Below, piece by piece: positions 11,395 to 22,500 of a DNA stretch of 64,000 nt. The stretch spans positions 1,204,001-1,268,000 of the forward strand of contig NW_027185501.1 of assembly GCF_040183065.1 (NCBI RefSeq), read 5' to 3'. The notes beneath the pieces were generated by a model. That model made no database searches. It was not told the origin of the DNA and was given only the letters and a program-made list of their open reading frames with translations. The position numbers and the translations under genes are program-made. Each line of letters begins with the position of its first letter. The first letter of the stretch is position 1. Origin of the DNA: Periplaneta americana. Taxonomy: Eukaryota > Arthropoda > Insecta > Blattodea > Blattidae.

Positions 11395-14300
11395 CAATTT
11401 TTCCCTCGAAATTATTCAAATCAACTTTACAGGGAGTTATACCTGAAATTTTGATTTGCATAATACACGTCACTGTTCGTTAACAGAAAACCACAATTTA
11501 AGTCACACGGAGTTAGTGTGCACTCGTATTTGGATGCTTGACGGTTGTCAGCCCAATTTGAGGTCTGTGGATATAGAGGGAAAAATTGGATCCGTGTCGG
11601 TTAGAGTTCCCAAGTAGCTCAGTGGTATAGCGTTGGTACGTTAAACCAAAGGTCCCGGGTTCGATATCCGCCTCCGGAACAATTTTTCCCTCGGAATTAT
11701 TCAAATCAACTTTACAGGGAGTTATACCTGAAATATTAATTTGCATAATACACGCCACTGTTCGTTAACAGAAAACCACAATTTAAGTCACACGGAGTTA
11801 ATGTGCACCCGAAGTTGGATGCTTGACGGTTGTCAGCCCAATTTGAGGTCTGTGGATATAGAGGGACAAATTGGAACGGTTTCGGTTAGAGTTCCCGAGA
11901 AGCTCAGTGGTAGAGCATTGGTACGTGAAACCAAATGTCCCGGGTTCGATACCCTGCTCCGGAACGATATTTACCTCGAAATTATTCAAATCAACTTTAC
12001 AGGGAGTTATACCTGAAATCTTGATTTGCATAATACACATCAGTGATCGTTAACAGAAAACCACAATTTAAATCACACGGTGTTAGTGTGCACTCGAAGT
12101 TGGATGCTTGACGGTTGTCAGCCCACTTTGAGATCTGTGGATATAGAGGAAATATTGGTTCGATGTCGGTTAGAGTTCCCTAGTAGCTCAGTGGTAGAGC
12201 GTTGGTACGTTAAACCAAAGGTCTCGAGATCGGTACCCGGGCCCGTGGTAGAGCATTGCTACGTTAAACCAAGGTCCCGGGTTCGATACCCGGCTCCGGA
12301 ACAATTTTTCCCTCGAAATTATTCAAATCAACTTTACAGGGAGTTATACCTGAAATCTTGATTTGCATAATACACGTCAGTGTACGTTATCAGAAAACCA
12401 CAATTTAAGTAACACGGAGTTAGTGTGCACTCGAAGTTGGATGCTTGACGGTTGTCAGCCCACTTTGAGGTCTGTGGATATAGAGGGAAAAATTGAATCG
12501 GTGTCGGTTAGAGTTCCCGAGTAGCTCAGTGGAAGTGCGTTGGTACGTTAAACCACAGTTCCCGGGTTCGATACCCGGCTCCGGAAAAATTTTTCCCTCG
12601 AAATTGTTCAAATCAACTTTACAGGGAGTTATACCTGAAATTTTGATTTGCATAATACACGTCACTGTTCGTTAACAGAAAACCACAATTTAAGTCACAC
12701 GGAGTTAGTGTGCACTCGAAGTTGGATGCTTGACGGTTGTCAGCCCACATTGAGGTCTGTGGATATGGAGGGAATAATTGGATTGGTGTCGGTTAGAGTT
12801 CTCGAGTAGCTCAGTGGTAGAGCGTTGGTACGTTAAACCAAAGGTCCCGGGTTTGATACCAGGCTCCGGAACAATTTTACCCTCGAAATTATTCAAATCA
12901 ACTTTACAGGGAGATATACATGAAATCTTGATTTGCATAATACACGTCACTGTTCGTTAAGAGAAAACCACAATTTAGTTCACACGGAGTTAGTGTGCAC
13001 TCGAATTTGGATGCTAGACGGTTGTCAGCCCAATTTGAGGTCTGTGGATATAGAGGGAAAAATTGGATTGGTGTCGGTTAGAATTCCCGAGTAGCTCAGT
13101 TGTAGAGCGTTGGTACGTTAAACCGAAGGTCCCGGTATCGATACCCGGCCCCGTGGTAGAGCGTTGCTACGTTAAACCTAAGGTCCCGGGTTCGATACCC
13201 GGCTCCGGAACAATTTTTCCCTCGAAATTATTCACATCAACTTTACAGTTAGTTATACCTGAAATCATGATATGCATAATACACGTCACTGTTCGTTAAC
13301 AGAAAACCACAATTTAAGTCACACGGAGTTAGTGTGCACTCGAAGTTGGATGCTTGACGGTTGTCAACCCACTTTGAGGTCTGTGGATATAGAGGGAAAA
13401 ATTGGATCGGTGTCGGTTAGAGTTCCCGAGTAGCTCAGTGGTAGATCGTTGGTACGTTAAACCAAAGGTCCCGGTTTCGATACCCGGCTCCGGAACAATT
13501 TTTCCCACGAAATTATTCAAATCAACTTTACAATTAGTTATACTTGAAATCTTGATTTGCATAATACACGTCACTGTTATTTAAGAGACAACTACAATTT
13601 AAGTCACACGGAGTTAGTGTGCACTCGATGTTGGATGCTTGACGGTTGTCAGCCCAATATGAGGTCTGTGGAAATAGAGGGAAAAATTGGATCGGTGTCG
13701 GTTAGAGTTCCCGAGTAGCTTAGTGGTAGAGCGCTGGTACGTTAAACCAAAGGTCCCGGGTTCGATATCCGGCTCCGGAACAATTTTTCCCTTGAAATTA
13801 TTCAAATCAACTTTACAGGGAGTTATACCTGACATCTAGATTTGCATAATACACGTCACTGTTCGTTAACAGAAAACCACAATTTAAGTCACACGGAGTC
13901 AGTGTGCACTCGAAGTTGGATGCTTTTTCGGTTGTCAGCCCAATTTGACGTCTGTGGATATAGAAGGAAAAATTGGATCGGTGTCGGTTAGAGTTCCCGA
14001 GTAGCTCAGTGGTAGAGCGTTGGTACGTTAAACCAAAGGGCCCGGGTTCGATACCCGGCTCCGGAACAATTTTTCCCTCGAAATTATTCAAATCAACTTT
14101 ACAGGGAGTTATATCTGAAATCTTGATTTGCATAATACACGTCACTTTTCGTTAACAGAAAACCACAATTTAAGTCACACGGAGTTAGTGTGCACTCGAA
14201 GTTGGATGCTTGAAAGTTGTCAGCCCACTTTGAGGTCCTTGGATATAGAGGGAAAAATTGGATCGGTGTCGGTTAGAGTTCCCGAGTAGCTCAGTGGTAG

Positions 14301-16329
14301 AGTGTTGGTACGTTAAACCAAAGGTCCAGGGTTCGATACCCGGCTCCGGAACTATATTTCCCTCGAAATTACACAAATCAACTTTACAGGCAGTTATACC
14401 TGAAATCTTGATTTGCATAATACATGTCACTGTTCGTTAACACAAAACCACAATTTAAGTCACACGGAGTTAGTGTGCACTCGAAGTTGGTTGCTTGACG
14501 GTAGTCAGCCCACTTTGAGGTCTGTGGATATAGAGGGAAAAATTGGATCGGTGTCGCTTAGAGTTCCCGAGAAGCTCAATGGTAGAGCGTTGGTACGTTA
14601 AACCAAAGGTCCCGGGTTCGATACCCGGCTCCGGAACAATTTTTCCTTCGAAATTATTCAAATCAACTTTACAGGGATTTATACCTGAAATCTTGATTTG
14701 CATAATACACGTCACTGTTCGTTAACAGAAAACCACAATTTAAGTCACACGGAGTTAGTGTGCACTCGAAGTTGGATGCTTGACGGTTGTCAGTCCACTT
14801 TGAGGTCTGTGGATATAGAGGAAATATTGGATCGGTGTCGGTTAGAGTTCCCGAGTAGCTCAGTGGTAGAGCGTTGGTACGTTACACCAAAGGTCCCGGG
14901 ATCGATATCCGGCCCTGTGGTAGAGCGTTGCTACGTTAAACCAAAGGTCCCGGGTTCGATACCCGGCTCCGGAACAATTTTTCCCTCGAAATTATTCAAA
15001 TCAACTTTACAGTTAGTTATACCTGAAATCTTGATTTGCATAATACACGTCACTGTTCGTTAACAGAAAACCACAATTTAAGTCACACGGAGTTAGTGTG
15101 CACTCGAAGTTGGATGCTTGAAGGTTGTCAGCCCACTTTGAGGTCTGTGGATATGGAGGAAAAAATTGAATCGGTGTCGGTTAGAGTTCCCGAGAAGCTC
15201 AGTGTTAGAGCGTTGGTACGTTAAACCAAAGGTCCCAGGTTCGATACCCGGCTCAGGAACAATATTTCTCCCGAAATTATACAAATCAACTTTACAGGCA
15301 GTTATACCTGAAATCTTGATTTGCATAATACACGTCACTGTTCGTTAACAGAAAACCACAATTTAAGTCACACGGAGTTAGTGTGCACTCGAAGTTGGAT
15401 GCTTGACGGTTGTCAGCCCACTTTGAGATGTGTGGATTTAGAGGAAATATTGGATCGGTGTCGGTTAGAGTTCCCGAGTAGCTCAGTGGTAGAGCGTTGT
15501 TACGTTAAACCAAAGGTTCCGGGATCGATACCCGGCCCCGTGGTAGAGCGTTGCTTCGTTAAACCAAGGTCCCGGGTACGATACCCGGCTCCGAAAAATT
15601 TTTCCCTCGAAATTATTCAAATCATCTTTACAGATAGTTATACCTGAAATCTTTATTTGCATAATACATGTCACTGTTCGTTAACTGAAAACCACAAATT
15701 AAGTCACACGGAGTTAGTGTGCACTCGAAGTTGGATGCTAGACGGTTGTCAGCCCACTTTGAGGTCTGTGGATACAGAGGGAAAAATTGAATCGGTGTCT
15801 TTTAGAGTTACCGAGTAGCTCAGTGGAAGAGCGTTGGTACGTTAAACCAAAGGTCCCGGGTTCGATACCCGGCTGCGGAACAATTTTTCCCTCGAAATTA
15901 TTCAAATCAACTTTACAGGGATTTATACCTGAAATTTTGATTTGCATTATACACGTCACTGTTCGTTAACAGAAATCCACAATTTAAGTCACACGGAGTT
16001 AGTGTGCACTCGACGTTGGATGCTTGCCGGTTGTCAGCCCAATTTGAGGTCTGTGGATATAGGGGAAAAAATTGGATCGGTGTCGGTTAGAGCTCCCGTG
16101 TAGCTCAGTGGTAGAGCGTTGGTACGTTAAACCAAAGGTCCCGGGTTCGATATCCGCCTCCGGAACAATTTTTCCCTCGAAATTATTCAAATCTACTTTA
16201 CAGGGAGTTATACCTGAAATCTTGATTTGCATAATACACGCCACTGTTCGTTAACAGAAAACCACAATCTAAGTCACAGGAGTTAGTGTGCACTCGAAGT
16301 TGGATGTTTGACGTTTGTCAGCCCACTTT
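11395..16329 (+). repeat. Array block 4: mixed single and double units
   Basis: Sixteen units. tRNA-like base 1 lies at 11608, 11893, 12177 (double), 12515, 12800, 13085 (double), 13424, 13709, 13995, 14280, 14565, 14849 (double), 15188, 15472 (double), 15809 and 16094. I see no long collinear repeat inside this stretch. Single units resemble scattered units elsewhere. The 14280 and 15188 units share ACAGGCAGTTATACC and a changed terminator context (AACTATATTTCCC and AACAATATTTCTC), suggesting common descent. Confidence 0.9.
11893..11964 (+). tRNA. tRNA-like copy with anticodon GTG
   Basis: The loop is ACGTGAA (GTG would be His) and the copy carries A8. The same loop occurs in the first halves of doubles 42359 and 49293. 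The right arm is also disturbed here (AACGATATTTACC), so termination is doubtful. Confidence 0.75.
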
Positions 16330-16793
16330 GAGGTCTGTGGAAATAGAGGGAAAAATTGGATCGTTGTCTTTTAGAGTTCCCGAGTAGCTCAGTGGAAGAG
16401 CGTTGGTACGTTAAACCAAAGGTCCCGGGTTCGATACCCGGATCCGGAACAATTTTTCCCTCGAATTTATTGAAATCAACTTTACAGGGAGTTATCCCTG
16501 AAATTTTGATTTGCATAATACACGTCACTGTTCGTTAACAGAAAACCACAATTTAAGTCACACGGAGTTAGTGTGCACTCGACGTTGGATGCTTGACGGT
16601 TGTCAGCCCACTTTGAGTTCTGTGGATATAGATGGAAAAATTGGATCGGTGTCGGTTAGAGTTCCCGAGTAGCTCAGTGGTATTAGGTTGGTACGTTAAA
16701 CCAAAAGTCCCGGGATCGATACCCGGCTCCGGAACTATATTTCCCTCGAAATTATTCAAATCAACTTTACAAGGAGTTATACCTGAAATCTTG

Positions 16794-16801
16794 ATTTGCA
16801 T
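16794..16801 (+). promoter_or_regulatory. Octamer-like ATTTGCAT upstream of the tRNA-like body
   Basis: ATTTGCAT (reverse complement ATGCAAAT) lies about 154 bp before the tRNA-like body and recurs in most units inside TTGATTTGCATAATACACG. It matches the POU octamer used in distal elements of animal snRNA and tRNA-Sec genes. In this array a role is only inferred, since one octamer per consensus unit could be chance. ACACGTCA, a half CRE-like site, follows directly. A variant subfamily (for example 34695-34730 and 42145-42175) reads TTTACATATT and has lost it. Confidence 0.35.
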
Positions 16802-16812
16802 AATACACGTCA

Positions 16813-16826
16813 CTGTTCGTTAACAG
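16813..16826 (+). repeat. Short hairpin CTGTTCGTTAACAG
   Basis: Stem CTGTT/AACAG closes a four-base CGTT loop. It is present in the great majority of units, about 135 bp before the tRNA-like body. The variant CTGTTCGTTTACAG (for example near 29203 and 33580) keeps only the outer four pairs. Other variants such as GTTAAGAG break it without a matching change. No function is assigned. Confidence 0.5.
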
Positions 16827-16843
16827 AAAACCACAATTTAAGT

Positions 16844-16860
16844 CACACGGTGTTAGTGTG
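16844..16860 (+). repeat. Short hairpin CACAC / GTGTG
   Basis: CACAC and GTGTG are separated by seven bases (GGTGTTA here, GGAGTTA in most units). Most units keep both arms. In the CACACCGATTTAGTGTG subfamily the loop changes and the arms stay. Confidence 0.45.
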
Positions 16861-16915
16861 CACTCGAAGTTGAATGCTTGACGGTTGTCAGCCCAATTTG
16901 AGGTCTGTGGATATA

Positions 16916-16928
16916 GAGGGAAAAATTG
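16916..16928 (+). repeat. Left inverted-repeat arm GAGGGAAAAATTG
   Basis: The exact reverse complement lies directly after the tRNA-like body (17020-17032), so the 13-base arms enclose the body together with a 19-base leader. On the minus strand this arm is itself a T5 tract. GATATA lies directly before it, at -38 to -33. Units with double bodies usually read GAGGAAATATTGG here and lose the perfect match. Confidence 0.8.
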
Positions 16929-16954
16929 GATCGGTGTCGGTTAGAGTTCCCGAG

Positions 16955-16965
16955 TAGCTCAGTGG
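16955..16965 (+). promoter_or_regulatory. Internal pol III A box
   Basis: TAGCTCAGTGG fits the eukaryotic A box TRGYNNAGNNG and coincides with the D arm. Subfamilies with AAGCTCAGTGG, TAGGTCAGTGG or AAGATCAGTGG depart from it. Confidence 0.75.
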
Positions 16966-16997
16966 TAGAGCGTTGGTACGTTAAACCAAAGGTCCCG

Positions 16998-17008
16998 GGT
17001 TCGATACC
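16998..17008 (+). promoter_or_regulatory. Internal pol III B box
   Basis: GGTTCGATACC fits GGTTCGANNCC and coincides with the T arm. It is one of the better kept parts of the unit. In the first half of double units it reads GGATCGATACC, losing the first invariant T. Confidence 0.75.
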
Positions 17009-17019
17009 CGGCTCCGGAA

Positions 17020-17032
17020 CAATTTTTCCCTC
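17020..17032 (+). repeat. Right inverted-repeat arm CAATTTTTCCCTC
   Basis: This is the perfect complement of the arm at 16916-16928. Its first C also extends the acceptor helix, because GTT before and AAC after the body can pair, giving a nine-position helix with one C-C mismatch. No target-site duplication is visible outside the arms, so a transposon-end reading is weak. Confidence 0.8.
17023..17027 (+). terminator. Pol III terminator T5
   Basis: TTTTT begins four bases after the discriminator A. Most units have it. The AACAATATTTCCC variant (for example after 27309, 31401, 44593, 50956 and 60051) keeps only three Ts and probably terminates poorly. The CAATTTCTCCC variant also lacks a run of four. 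Confidence 0.75.
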
Positions 17033-18087
17033 GAAATTATTCAAATCAACTTCATAGGGTTTTATACCTGAAATCTTTATTTTGCATAATACACGTCACT
17101 GTTCGTTAACAGAAAACCACAATTTAAGTCTCACGGAGTTAGTGTGCACTCGAAGTTGGATGCTTGACGCTTGTCTGCCCTCTTTGAGGTCTGGGTATAT
17201 AGAGGGAAAAATTGGATCGGTGTCGGTTAGAGTTCCCGAGTAGCTCAGTGGTAGAGCGTTGGTACGTTAAACCAAAGGTCCCGGGTTCGATACCAGGCTC
17301 CGGAACAATTTTTCCCTCGAAATTATTCAAACCAACTTTACAGGGAGTTATACCTGAAATCTTGATTCGCATAATACACGTCACTGTTCGTTAACAGAAA
17401 ACCACAATTTAAGTCACACGGAGTTAGTGTGCACTCGATGTTGGATGCTTGACGGTTGTCAGCCCAATTTGAGTTCTGTGGATATAGAGGGAAAAATTGG
17501 ATCGGTGAGGGTTAGAGTTCCCGAGTAGCTCAGGGGTAGAGCGTTGGTACGTTAAACCAAAGGTCCCGAGTACGATATCCGGCTCCGGAACAATTTTTCC
17601 CTCGAAATTATTCAAGTCAACTTTACAGGGAATTATACCTGAAATTTTGATTTGCATAATACGCGTCACTGTTCGTTAACAGAAAACCACATTTTAAGTC
17701 ACACGGAGTTAGTGTGCACTCGAAGTTGGATGCTTGACGTTTGTCAGCCCAATTTGAGGTCTGTGGAAATCGAGGGAAAAATTGGATCGGTGTCGGTTAG
17801 AGTTCCCGAGTAGCACAGTGGTAGAGAGTTGTTACGTTAAAACAAAGGTCCCGGGTTCGATATCCGGCTCCGGAACAATTTTTCCCTCGAAATTATTCAA
17901 ATCAACTTTACAGGGAATTATACCTGAAATCATGATTTGCATAATACACGTCACTGTTCGTTAACAGAAAACCACAATTTAAGTCACACGGAGTTAGTGT
18001 GCACTCGAAGTTGGATGCTTGACGGTTGTCAGAACACTTTGAGGTCTGTGGATATAGAGGAAATATTGGATCGGTGTCGGTTAGAGT

Positions 18088-18212
18088 TCCCGATTAGCTC
18101 AGTGGTAGAGCGTTGGTACGTTAATCCAAAGGTGTCGGGATCGATACCCGGCCCCGTGGTAGAGCATTGCTACGTTAAACCAAGGTCCCGGGTTCGATAC
18201 CCGGCTCCGGAA
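18088..18212 (+). tRNA. Double tRNA-like locus, 125-nt type
   Basis: Built as at 4504 but with one base missing before the second variable region (AACCAAGGTCCC). The upstream arm reads GAGGAAATATTGG. Members with this or a related shortened second half include 12177, 18710, 21328, 21950, 27522, 27859, 31614, 31951, 37527, 37864, 40256, 44806, 45143, 46334, 50260, 51169, 55148, 60264, 60601 and 62075. Loci 8261, 10362 and 15472 are one base shorter still. Confidence 0.85.
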
Positions 18213-19569
18213 CAATTTTTCCCTCGAAATTATTCAAATCAACTTTACAGGGAGTTATACCTGAAATCTTGATTTGCATAATACACGTCACTGTTTGTTA
18301 ACAGAAAACCACAATTTAAGTCACACGGAGTTAGTGTGCACTCGAAGTTGGATGCTTGACGTTTGTCAGCCCACTTTGAGGTTTGTGGATATAGAGGGAA
18401 AAATTGAATCCGTGTCGGTTAGAGTTCCCGAGTAGCTCAGTGGAAGTTCGTTGGTAGGTTAAACCAAAGTTCCCGGGTTCGATACCCGCCTCCGGAACAT
18501 TTTTTCCCTCGAAATTATTCAAATCAACTTTACAGGGAGTTATACCTGAAATCTTGATTTGCATAATACACGTCACTATTCGTTAACAGAAAACCACAAT
18601 TTAAGTCACACGGAGTTAGTGTGCACTCGAAGTTGGATGCTTGACGGTTGTCAGAACACTTTGAGGTCTGTGGATATAGAGGAAATATTGGATCGGTGTC
18701 GGTTAGAGTTCCCGATTAGCTCAGTGGTAGAGCGTTGGTACGTTAATCCAAAGGTGTCGGGATCGATACCCGGCCCCGTGGTAGAGCATTGCTACGTTAA
18801 ACCAAGGTCCCGGGTTCGATACCCGGCTCCGGAACAATTTTTCCCTCGAAATTATTCAAATCAACTTTACAGGGGGTTATACCTGAAATCTTGATTTGCA
18901 TAATACACGTCACTGTTTGTTAACAGAAAACCACAATTTAAGTCACACGGAGTTAGTGTGCACTCGAAGTTGGATGCTTGACGGTTGTCAGCCCTCTTTG
19001 AGGTCTGTGGATATGGAGGGAATAATTGGATCGGTGTCGGTTAGAGTTCCCGAGTAGCTCAGTGGTAGAGCGTTGGTACGTTAAACCAAAGGTCCCGGGT
19101 TCGATACCAGGCTCCGGAAAAATTTTTCCCTCGAAATTATTCAAATCAACTTTACAGGGAGTTATACGTGAAATCTAGATTTGCATAATACACGTCAATT
19201 TTCGTAAACAGAAAACCAGAATTTAAGTCACACGGTGTTAGTGTGCACTCGAAGTTGGATGCTTGACGGTTGTCAGCCCAACTTGAGGTCTGTGGATATC
19301 GAGGGAAAATTTGGATCGGTGTCGGTTAGAGTTCCCGAGTAGCTCAGTGGTAGAGCGTTGGTACGTTAAACCAAAGATCCCGGGTTCGATAACTGGCTCC
19401 GGAACAATTTTCCCCTCGAAATTATTCAAATCAACTTTATAGGTACTTATACCTGAAATCTCGATTTGCATAATACACGTCAAAGTTCGTTAACAGAAAA
19501 CCACAATTTAAGTCACAAAGAGTTAGTGTCCACCCGAAGTTGGATGCTTGACGGTTGTCAGCCCAATTT

Positions 19570-22500
19570 GAGGTCTGTGGAAATAGAGGGAAAAATTGGA
19601 TCGTTGTCTTTTAGAGTTCCCGAGTAGCTCAGTGGAAGAGCGTTGGTACGTTAAACCAAAGGTCCCGGGTTCGATACCCGGATCCGGAACAATTTTTCCC
19701 TCGAATTTATTGAAATCAACTTTACAGGGAATTATCCCTGAAATTTTGATTTGCATAATACACGTCACTGTTCGTTAACAGAAAACCACAATTTAAGTCA
19801 CACGGAGTTAGTGTGCACTCGACGTTGGATGCTTGACGGTTGTCAGCCCACTTTGAGTTCTGTGGATATAGATGGAAAAATTGGATCGGTGTCGGTTAGA
19901 GTTCCCGAGTAGCTCAGTGGTATTAGGTTGCTACGTTAAACCAAAAGTCCCGGGATCGATACCCGGCTCCGGAACAATATTTCCCTCGAAATTATTCAAA
20001 TCAACTTTACAAGGAGTTATACCTGAAATCTTGATTTGCATAATACACGTCACTGTTCGTTAACAGAAAACCACAATTTAAGTCACACGGTGTTAGTGTG
20101 CACTCGAAGTTGAATGCTTGACGGTTGTCAGCCCAATTTGAGGTCTGTGGATATAGAGGGAAAAATTGGATCGGTGTCGGTTAGAGTTCCCGAGTAGCTC
20201 AGTGGTAGAGCGTTGGTACGTTAAACCAAAGGTCCCGGGTTCGATACCCGGCTCCGGAACAATTTTTCCCTCGAAATTATTCAAATCAACTTTATAGGGT
20301 TTTATACCTGAAATCTTTATTTTGCATAATACACGTCACTGTTCGTTAACAGAAAACCACAATTTAAGTCTCACGGAGTTAGTGTGCACTCGAAGTTGGA
20401 TGCTTGACGCTTGTCTGCCCTCTTTGAGGTCTGGGTATATAGAGGGAAAAATTGGATCGGTGTCGGTTAGAGTTCCCGAGTAGCTCAGTGGTAGAGCGTT
20501 GGTACGTTAAACCAAAGGTCCCGGGTTCGATACCAGGCTCCGGAACAATTTTTCCCTCGAAATTATTCAAACCAACTTTACAGGGAGTTATACCTGAAAT
20601 CTTGATTCGCATAATACACGTCACTGTTCGTTAACAGAAAACCACAATTTAAGTCACACGGAGTTAGTGTGCACTCGATGTTGGATGCTTGACGGTTGTC
20701 AGCCCAATTTGAGTTCTGTGGATATAGAGGGAAAAATTGGATCGGTGAGGGTTAGAGTTCCCGAGTAGCTCAGGGGTAGAGCGTTGGTACGTTAAACCAA
20801 AGGTCCCGAGTACGATATCCGGCTCCGGAACAATTTTTCCCTCGAAATTATTCAAGTCAACTTTACAGGGAATTATACATGAAATTTTGATTTGCATAAT
20901 ACGCGTCACTGTTCGTTAACAGAAAACCACATTTTAAGTCACACGGAGTTAGTGTGCACTCGAAGTTGGATGCTTGACGTTTGTCAGCCCAATTTGAGGT
21001 CTGTGGAAATCGAGGGAAAAATTGGATCGGTGTCGGTTAGAGTTCCCGAGTAGCACAGTGGTAGAGAGTTGTTACGTTAAAACAAAGGTCCCGGGTTCGA
21101 TATCCGGCTCCGGAACAATTTTTCCCTCGAAATTATTCAAATCAACTTTACAGGGAATTATACCTGAAATCATGATTTGCATAATACACGTCACTGTTCG
21201 TTAACAGAAAACCACAATTTAAGTCACACGGAGTTAGTGTGCACTCGAAGTTGGATGCTTGACGGTTGTCAGAACACTTTGAGGTCTGTGGATATAGAGG
21301 AAATATTGGATCGGTGTCGGTTAGAGTTCCCGATTAGCTCAGTGGTAGAGCGTTGGTACGTTAATCCAAAGGTGTCGGGATCGATACCCGGCCCCGTGGT
21401 AGAGCATTGCTACGTTAAACCAAGGTCCCGGGTTCGATACCCGGCTCCGGAACAATTTTTCCCTCGAAATTATTCAAATCAACTTTACAGGGAGTTATAC
21501 CTGAAATCTTGATTTGCATAATACACGTCACTGTTTGTTAACAGAAAACCACAATTTAAGTCACACGGAGTTAGTGTGCACTCGAAGTTGGATGCTTGAC
21601 GTTTGTCAGCCCACTTTGAGGTTTGTGGATATAGAGGGAAAAATTGAATCCGTGTCGGTTAGAGTTCCCGAGTAGCTCAGTGGAAGTTCGTTGGTAGGTT
21701 AAACCAAAGTTCCCGGGTTCGATACCCGCCTCCGGAACATTTTTTCCCTCGAAATTATTCAAATCAACTTTACAGGGAGTTATACCTGAAATCTTGATTT
21801 GCATAATACACGTCACTATTCGTTAACAGAAAACCACAATTTAAGTCACACGGAGTTAGTGTGCACTCGAAGTTGGATGCTTGACGGTTGTCAGAACACT
21901 TTGAGGTCTGTGGATATAGAGGAAATATTGGATCGGTGTCGGTTAGAGTTCCCGATTAGCTCAGTGGTAGAGCGTTGGTACGTTAATCCAAAGGTGTCGG
22001 GATCGATACCCGGCCCCGTGGTAGAGCATTGCTACGTTAAACCAAGGTCCCGGGTTCGATACCCGGCTCCGGAACAATTTTCCCCTCGAAATTATTCAAA
22101 TCAACTTTACAGGGAGTTATACCTGAAATCTTGATTTGCATAATACACGTCACTGTTTGTTAACAGAAAACCACAATTTAAGTCACACGGAGTTAGTGTG
22201 CACTCGAAGTTGGATGCTTGACGGTTGTCAGCCCTCTTTGAGGTCTGTGGATATGGAGGGAATAATTGGATCGGTGTCGGTTAGAGTTCCCGAGTAGCAC
22301 AGTGGTAGAGCGTTGGTACGTTAAACCAAAGGTCCCGGGTTCGATACCAGGCTCCGGAAAAATTTTTCCCTCGAAATTATTCAAATCAACTTTACAGGGA
22401 GTTATACGTGAAATCTTGATTTGCATAATACACGTCAATTTTCGTAAACAGAAAACCAGAATTTAAGTCACACGGAGTTAGTGTGCACTCGAAGTTGGAT

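Larger units (their letters stand above)
16948..17019 (+). tRNA. tRNA-like gene, exact consensus copy (anticodon GTT)
   Basis: This is the reference copy for the array. Acceptor TCCCGAG pairs with CTCCGGA except for C-C at 4-69. T8 and A9 follow, then D stem GCTC/GAGC with loop AGTGGTA (G18 G19 present), G26, anticodon stem TTGGT/ACCAA with loop ACGTTAA (anticodon GTT at 16980-16982), variable AGGTC, T stem CCGGG/CCCGG with loop TTCGATA, and discriminator A. The tertiary partners T8-A14, G15-C48, G26-A44 and T54-A58 are in place. No intron and no encoded CCA. GTT would decode Asn, but C33 replaces the near-invariant U33. The D and T arms resemble cytosolic tRNA-Ala as I recall it. It could be a pol III-transcribed tRNA-like RNA or an inert satellite part; decoding use looks unlikely. 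Confidence 0.85.
16330..19569 (+). repeat. Higher-order repeat A, copy 1 (3,240 bp, 11 units)
   Basis: Eleven units. tRNA-like base 1 lies at 16378, 16663, 16948, 17234, 17519, 17804, 18088 (double), 18426, 18710 (double), 19048 and 19333. The block is repeated directly downstream at a constant offset of 3,240 bp with very few differences. Unit 16948 has an exact consensus tRNA-like body. Units 18088 and 18710 are nearly identical doubles flanking unit 18426, so a 622-bp subunit is itself repeated inside the block. Confidence 0.95.

Noticed and set aside
11893-11964. Functional tRNA-His from the GTG anticodon
   Set aside because: The body is the same Ala-like family with C33 and A8. It has no His-type G-1 context and its terminator region is damaged. 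The anticodon is a chance mutation in one copy.
16815-16835. CENP-B box-like motif around GTTCGTTAACAG
   Set aside because: Only the TTCG core fits. The A and CGGG positions of the NTTCGNNNNANNCGGGN consensus are not matched here or around GGTTCGATACCCGG, so a centromeric role has no motif support.
16916-17032. Complete small DNA transposon bounded by the 13-bp inverted repeats
   Set aside because: The arms are real, but no target-site duplication flanks them in any unit I compared. Kept as a finding about structure, not annotated as a mobile element.
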